DNA from: Linanthus parryae
Lineage: Eukaryota > Streptophyta > Magnoliopsida > Ericales > Polemoniaceae
Assembly (NCBI GenBank): GCA_023055425.1
Contig: JALGPY010000002.1
Location: 137,201,927 to 137,265,926, forward strand
DNA: 64,000 bases
Direction: 5' to 3'
Below the pieces are notes generated by a model. That model was not told where the DNA came from. It was given only the letters and a program-made list of their open reading frames with translations, and did not search any database. Position numbers and translations under genes: made by a program. Numbering within the stretch: the first letter of the stretch is position 1; every line of letters starts with the position of its first letter. This document shows, one piece after another, positions 35,787 to 45,995 of this stretch.

Positions 35787-36641
35787 CTAGTTGTGAGGTA
35801 GTAATGATCTAATCATACCTCTATACTCTTTCACATTCACACTCTTACCAGATTCATCCTTGTCTAAGGACAATGTAGAACTCATGCGGGTCTTAATCTC
35901 TTTGGACTGATACATATTATATTTTCTTAGCGAGTCCTTTGTATCCTTGCTTTGATGTAGGAATATGCCTTTCTTCATTTGATGAATTTGAATTCCAAGG
36001 AAGAAGTTCAATTCACCCATCAAGCTCATTTCAAATTCCCTGCTCATAAGACTTGAAAATTCCTTGCACAGAAGATCGTTAATAGGTCCAAACAGAATAT
36101 GATCAACATAAATTTGGACTACAAGCATATCTTTCTCAGGATTATTTATGAAAAGGGTTTTGTCTACTAATCCTCTTTTGAAATCATTTTCGAGTAGAAA
36201 CTTTGACAATCTTTCATACCAAGCTCTTGGAGCTTGTTTTAATCCATAAAGGGCTTTGTCAAGTTTGTAAACATGATATGGAAACTTGTCATTTTCAAAA
36301 CATGGAGGTTGAGCAACATAAACTTCTTCTTGAAGATAGCCATTTAGAAAAGCACACTTCACATCCATTTGAAATAGTTTCATGTTTTTGTGAGATGCAC
36401 ATGCAAGTAGAATTCTAATTGCTTCTAACCTGGCAACATGAGCAAAAGTTTCTTCATAGTCAATAAATTCTTCTCGATAGTAGCCTTGAGCTACCAATCT
36501 GGCTTTGTTCCTGATTAACTTCCCATTCTCATCTAACTTGTTTCTGAATACCCATATGGTGCCAATGACAGACTGATTTCTTGGTGGAGGAACTAGATTC
36601 CAGACCTTGTTATTTTCAAACTCATTGAGTTCACTTTTCAT
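35787..36641 (-). pseudogene. Copia F reverse transcriptase (active site changed)
   Basis: It is open for 284 codons: [59 protein letters not shown] (first Asp), [19 protein letters not shown]. The active-site motif reads [10 protein letters not shown], with His in place of the second Asp of YVDD, which should abolish polymerisation. It ends at a stop just before RNase H. The length is normal for the domain. Confidence 0.92.
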
Positions 36642-36972
36642 TGATATAATCCAGCCTGCTTCTTGTAATGCTTCTTTAACAGTTTTTGGTTCTACAAGAG
36701 AAGTAAAAGCATTAAAAGAAAAAAAATAATTTCAACTGTGTTCTGGTTTGTGTACCAGTGGTTGGATCAGAAATAATATTATCATCAGGATGAGATGAAA
36801 GATATTTGAATCTCTTTCTTGGTGTCCGTGGTTCAGGATCTCCAGTTTGCTACATAAATCTCTGAGAACTTGAAGCAGTAGCTTGTTCTCCTGTTTTCCC
36901 TGGAGATTCTGTTTCAAGGCTTTGAACCTTAGTTTCAAGGCCTTGAAAATGCCTGTCTTGTTCTTGTGACAT
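36642..36972 (-). pseudogene. Linker between copia F integrase and reverse transcriptase
   Basis: A low-complexity linker in broken frames. It holds a palindrome pair (36912-36926 and 36933-36948), which in one frame encodes a repeated Phe-Lys-Ala-Leu-Lys pentapeptide. No domain is recognised. Confidence 0.6.
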
Positions 36973-37917
36973 TTACTTGGATCCTTTTGAGGATTCTTCT
37001 TCAGTATCTGAATCATGCTTGTTCAGATTGCAATATGCAAAACCATCACTCAAAGAACCATCATAGCTTACATCAAAAACAACATGAATGCTTTCTTCAA
37101 CAAGCTTGGTTCTCTTTTTATAAACTCTATAGGCTTTTCTTGTCTGTGAATAGCCAAGAAAAATAGCTTCACCACTTCTTGCATCAAACTTACCAAGATT
37201 GTCCTTACCATTATTGTGGACAAAACAAGTACACCCAAATGGTTTGAAGTAAGAAATGTTTAGCTTTCTTCCCATGAACAGCTCATAAGGGGTCTTCTTC
37301 AAAATAGGTCTGATCAAGCACTTGTTAAGATTATAGTTTGCTGTGTTCACCGCTTCTGCCCAATAGTATTTTGGAAACTTCTTTTCTAGAAGCATTGTTC
37401 TTGACATATCTTCAAGAGTCGTGTTCTTTCTTTCAACTACTCCATTCTGTTGAGGAGTTCTAGGAGCAAAAAAGTTGTGAGAGATGCCATGCTTAGAACA
37501 GAATATACCAAACTCAAGTTGATCAAACTCTCTACCATGATCACTTATTATTGAAGCAATAGGTAGGTTTTTCAATATTTTAAGTTCTCTACAAAGCATT
37601 GAAAATTCTAAGAGAGCTTCACATTTTGCTTTAAGAAACATTACCCAAGTATATCTAGAGAAATCATCAACAATAACAAGAATGTACTTCTTACCCTTTG
37701 GAGTTCGAGTTCTCATAGGACCACAGAGATCCATATGAAATATTTCAATGGGTCTAGTAGTATTTACAAATTTCTTTGGCTTGATTGAGCTTCTAGTTTG
37801 CTTGCCTTGTACACATGCCTTGCATACTTCTTCATCTTTGAACTTGATAAAGGTTAAACCTCTTACCAAGTTGTTGGAAACTAGCTTGTTCAAGGTATGC
37901 AAGCTAATGTGTCCCAA
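36973..37917 (-). pseudogene. Copia F integrase
   Basis: It is open for 314 codons in one frame, starting within the pre-integrase zinc region (HISLHTLNKLV, CKACVQGKQTRSS). The core has IFHMDLCGPM (first Asp), SIISDHGREFDQ (second Asp; the usual Asn before Gly is His) and NGVVERKN (Glu), so the catalytic triad is in place. The C-terminal part has ELFMGRKLNISYFKPFGC and GYSQTRKAYRVYKKRTK. The N-terminal His ligand lies in the preceding frame. Confidence 0.92.
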
Positions 37918-38353
37918 TTCTATGCCAAAGCTTTGAATCTTCTTTCAAGTCCTTGAGACACTTCAAGTTTTCACATGCAAATTTGTTAATTTGAAAAGTA
38001 TAAACATTGTTTGATCTAGAGGCGGTGAGGATGCAATTTCCTGATTTCTCATTGTGCACCACACATTTCTCTTTATCAAAGATAACCTTGTTGCCATTGT
38101 CACAAAGTTGAGATACACTAAGCAGATTAAGTTTCAAGCCATCAACTGGATAAACATCAGAAATGGAATTTTCAAAATTTTTACCAACTTTACCAATACC
38201 AAAATTTTTTCTTTTTCCTTTTTCACCAAGTGTAATTGATCCGTCTGATTGCTCTTTCGGTTCTGAGAATAGAGATCTCTTTCCACTCATGTGTCTTGAG
38301 CAACCACTGTCCATAAACCACTTTTGCTCTTTGATCCTGGTGACACCCTGCAA
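37904..38353 (-). pseudogene. Copia F protease
   Basis: The frame has the aspartic protease motif WFMDSGCSRHMSGKRSLF (Asp-Ser-Gly), followed by the family pattern GKVGKNFENSISDVYPVDGL and LLSVSQLCDNGNKVIFDKE. It runs into LWHRIGTH, where a frameshift separates it from integrase (overlap 37904-37917). Confidence 0.9.
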
Positions 38354-38533
38354 ACACCATTCACTGCCTTACCCAGCTATTAGACCAAGTACTTAATTTA
38401 GGTTCATATTCAGGGTCAACAAGGTTAGGTGGTCTAACCCCTTTAGGAACCCAAATCTGTCTAACTTGTCCTTTGAGTTGGAAGGGAAAAGTGTTCCTCA
38501 TTATGTGAGGGTCTCTTCTTCTAAAAAGACAAG

Positions 38534-39301
38534 TCATCTTAACATGACCAATCTTATTGCAGTAATGGCACTTTGGAGATGTTCTGCTTCATCTTTCAAA
38601 AATATGGTACTGTTCTTCTTTGGAAAATTTAGATTGTATCCAATACCAGTTTTGTGAACATACTTTAAGCTACCTCCAAGAATCAAGTTCAAATTGTGAT
38701 CTGAGACTGCAAGTTTAGTTTTGACTAACTCAGATTCTTGAAGTTTCTCAGTCAGATTAGTCTTTTGTTTCTCCAATTCAACAACTTGATGTCTTAAATT
38801 AACAATGTTGTCACTCAAGAGAGAGTTCTCAGTGACTACTTCATTGACTTGTGTTTTCAAGGCTTTGAAACTGGTTTTCAAGGCCTTGAAATCACTGTCA
38901 GTTTTCTTCTGAGAGATTTCAAGATTCTGATTTAGACAGACAAGATGTAAATTTTCTTTTGCTTGCTCATGAACTTTTTCTTTCAAAGCTCTAATTTCTT
39001 TCAGATAGTCCTCTTCATTTAAAAGCATTGTTCTAAGATAATCATAGAGGGCTGGGTTTGAAATCAAGCAGTTTACCATTACCTCAATGTTCTTTTCAAG
39101 ACATTCATCAAGCTTGTCCATAAAGCATAGGTTGGCATATTCTTCTTCAGATTCAGAGTCACTTGATGTATCTGAATCACTCAATGAGGCTATCATAGCT
39201 TTCTTTCTTCTATCATGATATTTCTTCTGAAAATTCTTGCTTTTCTTGTGTGGACAGTCTCTGATCAAGTGTCCTGTATCACCACACTCAAAGCAATTCA
39301 T
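38534..39301 (-). pseudogene. Copia F gag C-terminal part: zinc knuckle and coiled coil
   Basis: It begins MNCFECGDTGHLIRDCPHKK, a CX2CX4HX4C knuckle. Then comes an Asp/Ser/Glu-rich stretch and a long Leu/Glu/Lys-rich helical region with heptad-like spacing (EDYLKEIRALKEKVHEQAKE, NIVNLRHQVVELEKQKTNL). In this helix a pentapeptide Phe-Lys-Ala-Leu-Lys occurs twice, encoded by the palindrome pair at 38855-38870 and 38876-38891. It ends near the protease after a frameshift. Confidence 0.88.
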
Positions 39302-39391
39302 GACTTTAGGCTTATTACTATGTGAAGAAGATTTACCTTTGTAGTCTTTGCTACTGGAGCATCTGTGTTTATCTCTGTTGAAGTCCTTGTT

Positions 39392-40203
39392 TCAAAAGCT
39401 TTTCTTCATTTTAAGAATTCCGGTCAATTCTTTGGAAATCAAAGCAATTGGATCTTCATCATCTTCCTCAGTTTCAAGGCTTTGAAATGTCTCATTTTCC
39501 TTAGCCTTGAGGGCCAAGTTCTTCACACCTTCTGGTATTTCTCCATCAACTTCATTCATGGATATTTCATGTGTAAGGAGCTTCCCTTGTAGGTCATTAA
39601 GTTGGAGTGATGAGAGATCTTGAGGTTCTTCAATAGCAGTAGTCTTTGGTTCCCATTTTGCCTTTGGAAGAGTTAGAATCTTCCTCACCTTCACTTCATT
39701 GGAAACGTGCTTTCCCAGTGAATCAAGGTTGTTGACAATGTCAGTGAACCTTTTGAACATGTCTCTAATTGACTCATCTCCATTCATCTTGAATAGCTCA
39801 TATTGCCTGAGATATATGTTGATCTTAGTTTGCTTGACTTGGATGGTTCCTTCAAAATTCACCACAAGCTTATCCAAGATCTCTTTGGCAGTTTTGCAGC
39901 TTGAGATCATGTTGAATTCATCTGCACTCAAAGCACAATATAAGAGATTCATAGATTTATAATTCTTTGAATATTGCTCTAACTCAGATGAAGAAAGAGA
40001 GTCTTCAGATTTGGGAGTTCTGGTCCCATCCTTCTCTGTGTAGCAAAGAGGACCATTCTGGATGATAGTCCATAGTTTCATATCTTGATAATTGATGAAC
40101 ATTTTCATCAAAGCTTTCCAGTGGAGAAAATGTCTACACAGAAGAGGGGAGGTCTGTTAGCAGCTCTTCCCTGTGAGAAACCACCATCACCTACAGTACT
40201 CAT
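39392..40203 (-). pseudogene. Copia F gag N-terminal part (broken)
   Basis: The likely start is ATG 40203 (MSTVGDGGFSQGRAANRP); a frameshift near 40130 separates it from the main frame at 40111-39392. The main frame has MKLWTIIQNGPLCYTEKDGT, LDKLVVNFEGTIQVKQTKIN and MNGDESIRDMFKRFTDIVNN, the gag pattern of SIRE-type copia elements. A frame break at 39392 separates it from the zinc knuckle. Confidence 0.88.
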
Positions 40204-40238
40204 AATCACAAGATGGTTAAAGCTATGCAGTGATACGA

Positions 40239-40251
40239 GCTCTGATACCCA
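40239..40251 (-). other. Primer binding site of copia F
   Basis: TGGGTATCAGAGC on the - strand, one base from the LTR. It matches the initiator-Met site with one extra G. Confidence 0.85.
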
Positions 40252-40252
40252 T

Positions 40253-41483
40253 TGAAGGGGTGTACAGTAGGTAGAAATGCAGGATCAATACTCTAGAGGG
40301 GGGGGTTGAATAGAGTATGCAGTCTTTTGCTAAACTTTGAAAGCATAGTGGTTTAAAAATATTTGTAAAGAGATTCAAGGCCTTGAAATGAGTTTCAAGC
40401 CCTTGGAATGAAACAGTTAGAGTAAACAGAAGAATAAGTCTATTTCAAGGCCTTGAAATGAGTTTCAAACCCTTAAAATGAAACTGTTTTGAATGCTGTA
40501 AAAGTTCTAAGTTTGTAACAGAAAAGTAAATGCAAGAGACACAAGATATATAGAGTTTAGTCCACTTGGATCAACGTCCCTACCTGAGGGATCTTCTCCC
40601 TGTTGGATTTTCAACTCAATTCTTATTAATCAACAGCTAAGCCCTAGATCTCAAGCATCGAGAGATGCCTTACTTTGTTACAGCTTGTGGTTCTCACTAA
40701 CCTATTTAGTACCTTCTCTATCTATCTGATTAATTAATAATTCTCTATTGTTCACCTTGAACAATCCTTGAGAGTGTAAACATAAGTAGTATAAGAATGA
40801 TATACAAATAAAGTTCAGAGATAAAGAACAGAGAGATTGATACTGCAGTGAGAATGCATTGTTCTTGAAATGGTTGGATTGGGAATGAATGATCTGCTTC
40901 TTTGTTGCTTGACAATACTTGAGTGTATTTTCAGTGTCTCTAGCTTTTGCCCGTTGTTGTCTCTCTCAAAAGATTCAAACTGAGCTCCTTATATACAACT
41001 CATTTGATTTCCAAATCTTTATGATTTTCAAAAACAAATTTTACTATTTTGTAGTCAACAACTTTGACTTCTCTAATAGTCTTCTCCAACGGATAGTTGC
41101 TCAGTATCTTCAAGGATACTGATCTGATCTTGTCCATAATCATGTTGAGAATCTGTATCAATCATTAGATTGATTGCAGAATCAAATCAACCCTGAATTT
41201 CCTTCTCTGCAAAACTCAGGTTAGGAAATAAATCCTACATAATAGGAAATAAACTTTCCCTGCAAAACTAAGTCAAAAAGATGGATTAGATAGTGTTAAA
41301 CATGTCAAAATACATTGTATTTCATCATCAAGTAATACTAGATTAAGTACAGGGGTTTAGGAGTTCAAACAGAATCAGAAACTCCCCCTAAATTCATGCA
41401 TATAAGTCACAGTCAGTTTCAAGGCTTTGAAAGTTGTTTCCAGGCCTAGCTATTTCAAGTCTTGAACCTGCATTGAACTTACA
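40253..41483 (-). repeat. 5' LTR of copia F
   Basis: It is 1231 bp, TGAAGGGGTG to GAACTTACA on the + strand. It has the TATA-like sequence near 40988-40995 and palindromes at 40373-40389, 40443-40458 and 41417-41432. It diverges from the left LTR by substitutions and a 45-base indel, so the insertion is not recent. Confidence 0.92.
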
Positions 41484-41485
41484 GA

Positions 41486-44351
41486 TGTAACACCCCGGAA
41501 CTTTGTTGGGGGTGTAAAACTGCAAATAAGTGAACTTTTGAATAAATATATGTGTCTTGTATGTGTAGAAAGTCTGAAACTTAGCACGGTATGAGAACAA
41601 GTCCAGCTAAGTGTTTATGACGCGAGAATAACTTAGGGTCAGAATGGAATTTTTTTTTGAAATTTCAAAAGAGAATTAAATTGCACTTTTCACCCCTAAG
41701 TTTTCTAACACTGCAAATTGATCCCTAAACCTATCCTAGCCTATTATCTGCAAGCATGATATTCCATGCAGCTCTAGAATTCTCCTCTCACTCACATATC
41801 ACATGACCTCCACCATCCATCATCATCATCACTTCCACCACGATATCAAGCCCCACTCTTACTCTTCTTTCACCAATCTAATACTCTATGTTTTCCCACT
41901 CTCTCACTCTAGCTCTTAAGTAGCTGCACATGCAGCTTCTTCCTCGATCCCTGTAGAGAATGCACAATTCGGGAGCAATATATCTTCTCTGTGTCATGTA
42001 AAATTTGGGTAAAGTTCTTTCATGAAATCATCTCCTTGTGAATTGAGATCGTCTGTGTAGCCTCTGATTTAGCAAAATTGAGTCCTTTGTTTCACTCTCC
42101 TGATGGTTCAGGAAGTTCATCGCGCCGTGTAGGAGACACCAGTTCATTGATCTTCTTGATTGTCGCCGGATTATGGAGTCGTTCGCCGGAAGCTGCAAGT
42201 ACTCGTCGAAAAATTAGGTGTTTCCTTTATTTCTCCCTAGAATATGTCCTTGCATGCGTTGCTATTGTCTCTGAATGTTTTAGTGGGTAATGAGCTCCTG
42301 AAACTAGCCCAAATTCTGGCTTGATCTATGTTTGCTGGTGTTCAACCACCATTTTCCGACAAGAGAATTCCCTGTTCTTGGTCAAATTGCGGCTTCCTCG
42401 TTGTATGTTGGGATCAGGGGTCTTGGCTAGGTGATCTTAGCTCTTCCCTCTGTCGATTCCAGTGGGTGGAAGGGTTTGAAAGATTCTCGTGATCCTCTCG
42501 ATCAATGTACTGGGCTTCTGATCAGGTTTTGCCCTGAACTGTGAAGTCACTAATTAGCCATGCACTTAATACTTTGGCCAGGTTTCGGAGGTCAAAACTA
42601 TCTCTCTAAATCCCTGACATCATCCCCTGCATGTTATCTTTATAGTGACTCTTGATTCCAAAGTTTCAATGCTTGTTTATCCTCTCAAATCACCTGCAAA
42701 TGCATTCAAAGTTGGTGTTAGTTCATGTGTGTTTCTTGTCAATTTTCAGTCCATTTGCTATGCTTCAATCTAGTCCTTGTGGCCTGCAAGGCACTCCTGG
42801 GGTACCCCTGTACCTAGGGGTGCAATATACAAGTGTTTGAATGAATAAGAATCATATACTAGTTAGGTGAATAAGGCCTTTACGTCACTGGTTTGAATTG
42901 TTAGAAAATGGGAAGTAACTGCTTTTTAACTGGTAATTTGGTACACTTAGTTGCATAGTACAACTCTTAATTTTTTTTACTAAAGGATTGGATGATCATG
43001 TAGTCATCATTAGGCTATGCTTAATCTCAGTACTTGTTACCGTTGTGGCTTGATTTTGCGTTCCAAAAACAAATCAAACAGAGGAGTAACAAGTAGTTCT
43101 TTCTAATTTGTCCTAGTGGTGTAGATGGGCTGCAATGGATTTTAAGTATGTGTTTGGAAATTTCACCTCCTGTAAATTGATTTTGTTATGCAATCTTAGG
43201 AGGTGTGACTCCAGTCTGGTTAATAGGACTGGTAAAAAATAATAATAAAATAAAATAATAAAATAAAAGAATAGTACATGACCCTGATGTCAAAATCCAC
43301 AATTGGAAGGGCCCACGTATCATTGTCAATCCTAAGGGGCCAAAGTGTCTTTTATTAAAATTAGGGGGAGGGGGAAAGTACAATTTGTTAATCTTATGGG
43401 GCTAGGGTCCCTTCTATAAAACTTACGGGGGGATCGAGGTGTCTTTTCATGAACTTTCGGGCGCTATCTTGTCAGAAAATTGCAATGCAACTACTAAGGG
43501 TCAATCTGGCATAAATCCAGTTGAGTCGTCTTGTGAATCCTAAGAAATTTAATAATTAATATTAACATGAGATCACTTTGGTGAGGTGTATAGTATTACA
43601 AGGAGTAACTCGGAGATAACTCACCATCTAGAAGACAGGTACGCATTGTATATGCTTTAATAATCTCGAAATGTTAGAAGTAGTATGATAAGTGAGGAAA
43701 TAAGATGATATAAACGGTCTACAGACAAATAAAATTGATCAGTCTCCGGAAGTCCGACTACTGCGGTAGTAGGCACACATGGGAACTGTTCTTCGATCTT
43801 TACATTCATGCCCTATGGGCTTAGTCGGTACATTGCTAGCTCCCGACTTGTGGGAAACTAGTACTACTCTATGGAATGACAATCCAGTAGGGGTGTGCAC
43901 ACTTGAGGTCTAGTATGTCATGGTGGTTTATGGAAATGGTGGGAAATGTAGAATTAACTCTGAGACTTAAATTACTCGTATGATTGTAACCACTGGTTGT
44001 AAGTGCGTATAAATACATCGCGTTTTGTTTTTTTCCTGCACTTATGCAGTAAATATATGCCTAATATAATTCTTGTATCTTTATGGTTCCAGGTGAGACG
44101 ACGGGGTAGGAAGGGAAGAAAACGTTAGAAATCGTAGTATCTCTTTTGTTGTAAATAGAAGGCATGTAAATATTTGTGTAAGTGTAAGACTGGACTTAAG
44201 GTATGTAATCGATGTTTTGGTTTGTTTCTTTTTCTATTTTTCACTACAGAACTGTAAAAACGTCTCCTTGCCAAGATGTTATGCGTCAAGGCGGAGGGAC
44301 CCGTGGGGAGTCGTGTGTAGTTTACCTATCCCAGAGGTCGGGGGTGTTACA
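41486..44351 (+). repeat. 3' LTR of gypsy A
   Basis: It is 2866 bp, begins TGTAACACCCCGG and ends GGGGGTGTTACA, followed by the target duplication TATGT and resumption of copia D pol. Its first three bases are shared with the copia F target duplication. It has no gene. Compared with the 5' LTR it has lost the TATA motif and most of the AAT repeat. Confidence 0.92.
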
Positions 44352-44356
44352 TATGT

Positions 44357-45292
44357 ACTTCTCGTTACTGATCCCTGTGAAGTATTACCCATAGATGATG
44401 AGCCTACTACTTACGGAGAGGCCATGAAAGGGCCAGAATCAAATAAGTGGCTTGAGGCCATGAGATCCGAAATGGAATCCATGTATTCCAACCAAGTATG
44501 GACTTTGGTGGAACCTATCGATGGGGTTTGACCCATAGGTGCATGTGGGTCTTTAAGAAGAAGACTGACATGGATGGAAATGTAGTTGAATATAAGGGCC
44601 GACTGGTGGCTAAAGGATTCAGTCAGATTCATGGTATTAACTATGATGAAACCTTTTCCCCAGTCGCGATGACCAAATCCATTCGAATCCTACTTGCGAT
44701 TGTAGCTTACTACGACTATCAGATTTGGCAGATGGATGTCAAAACAGCATTTCTGTATGGAAACCTCCTTGAGGATGTGTATATGACACAACCTGAGGGT
44801 TTTGAGGATCTAGGGAATGCAAATAAAGTCTGTAAGCTACAACGATCCATATCTTGATTGAAGCAAGCTTCTAGGAGTTGTAATCGACGTTTTGATGACG
44901 GGGTCAAAGAGTTTGTCTTCATCCAGAATGAAGGTGAGCCTTGTGTTTACAAGAAGGTTAGTGGGAGCTCTGTTGTGTTTCTGGTCTAGTATGTGGATGA
45001 CATACTACTCATTGGAAACGATATTCATATGCGGCAGTCTGTCAAAGATTGGTTGGGGAAGTGTTTTACGATGAAGGACTTAGGGAATGCAGCTTATATA
45101 CTGGGTATCAAGATCTATAGGGATAGATCTAGGAAGTTGCTCGGCCTAAGACAAAGTACATATATAGACAAGGTGTTGAAACGGTTCAACATGCAAGAAT
45201 CAAATAAAGGATTATTGCCCATGTCGCATAGAATCATCCTTTCGAAGGATGATTGTCCTTCCAATCAGATTGAGAAGGGACCGCATGAGTAA
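44357..45292 (+). pseudogene. Copia D reverse transcriptase (broken)
   Basis: The pol frame resumes with LLVTDPCEVLPIDDEPTTYG and EAMRSEMESMYSNQVWTLVE (to 44531). After a frameshift, 44498-44857 has YKGRLVAKGFSQIHGINYDE and IWQMDVKTAFLYGNLLEDVY (first Asp), then a stop at the SIYGLKQ motif (SIS-stop). The active site YVDDILLIGND opens the frame at 44993-45292 and is intact, but a TAG lies just before it. The sequence is close to copia I throughout. Confidence 0.88.
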
Positions 45293-45932
45293 GATCCCAT
45301 ATGCGTCGGCCATAGGATCTATCATGTATGCCATGTTGTGTACTAGACCAGATGTGTTGTACGCATTAAGTATGGTAAGCAGATATCATTCCAATCCGGG
45401 TGAGAGTAACTAGATTGCTGTCAAGAACATTCTTAAATACTTGAGAAGAACTAAGGATGCGTTCTTGATAGATGGAGGTAAGGAACAGCTGAGTGTAACT
45501 GGTTACACTGACGCAAGCTTCCAAACCGACAAAGACGACTATAAATCACAGTCGGGTTATGTGTTTTGCCTAAATGGAGGAGCTGTGAGCTGGAAGAGTT
45601 CCAAGAAAGAGACAATTGCTGATTCTACAACTGAAGCTGAGTACATTGCTGCTTCCGGTGCAGCAAAGGAGGCTGTTTGAATAAAGAAGTTTATCACTGA
45701 GCTTGGTGTGGTTCCTAGAATTGTGGATCCCATTACGTTGTATTGTGACAACACTGGGGCGATTTCACAAGCCAAGGAACCCCGGTCGCACCAGAGGACA
45801 AAGCATGTACTTAGGAGATTCCATCTAGTTCGAGAGATAGTCGATCGAGGAGATGTGAAGTTTTGCAAGATTCCAACAGATGATAATCTGTCAGATCCTC
45901 TCACAAAGCTTTTATGTTCAGCGAAAGCATGA
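45293..45932 (+). pseudogene. Copia D RNase H (broken)
   Basis: It begins with an IPYASAIGSIMYAM-like region in a shifted frame. The frame at 45441-45680 has VTGYTDASFQTDKDDYKSQS and DSTTEAEYIAASGAAKEAV, then a TGA where the family has Trp. The frame at 45708-45932 has LYCDNTGAISQAKEPRSHQR and KHVLRRFHLVREIVDRGDVK, ending shortly before the purine tract. Confidence 0.88.
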
Positions 45933-45980
45933 AGGGAACACTAGGGCTATAGGCATACCAGATGCATCAAATTGGCTCTA

Positions 45981-45995
45981 GTGCAAGTTGGAGAC
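45981..45995 (+). other. Polypurine tract of copia D
   Basis: GTGCAAGTTGGAGAC directly before the LTR. It differs by one base from the GTGCAAGTGGGAGAC tract of copia E and copia I. Confidence 0.8.

Larger units (their letters stand above)
32026..41483 (-). mobile_element. Copia F: SIRE/Maximus-like copia retrotransposon, inactive
   Basis: It is 9458 bp, with LTRs of 1188 bp (32026-33213) and 1231 bp (40253-41483), perfect GATGT target duplications (32021-32025 and 41484-41488), an initiator-Met-type primer site by the right LTR and a purine tract by the left. Read on the - strand: gag, zinc knuckle, protease, integrase, reverse transcriptase, RNase H, then a third ORF. The large size, gag style and extra ORF after pol are known of the SIRE/Maximus group. 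Frameshifts split every ORF and the reverse-transcriptase active site is altered. A palindromic motif is scattered through the LTRs and the interior. Confidence 0.92.
6501..44351 (+). mobile_element. Gypsy A: chromodomain Ty3/gypsy retrotransposon (Tekay/Del-like)
   Basis: It has LTRs of 2944 bp (6501-9444) and 2866 bp (41486-44351), beginning TGTAACACCCCG and ending GGGGGTGTTACA. A primer site follows the first and a purine tract precedes the second. The order gag, protease, reverse transcriptase, RNase H, integrase, chromodomain is that of Ty3/gypsy; the C-terminal chromodomain and long LTRs point to the Tekay/Del group. Three later insertions (10456-19285, 19754-27853, 32026-41483) inflate it to 37.85 kb; the core is about 11.4 kb. 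The coding region has many stops and altered catalytic residues, so it is inactive. The lineage name is inferred from motifs. Confidence 0.88.
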
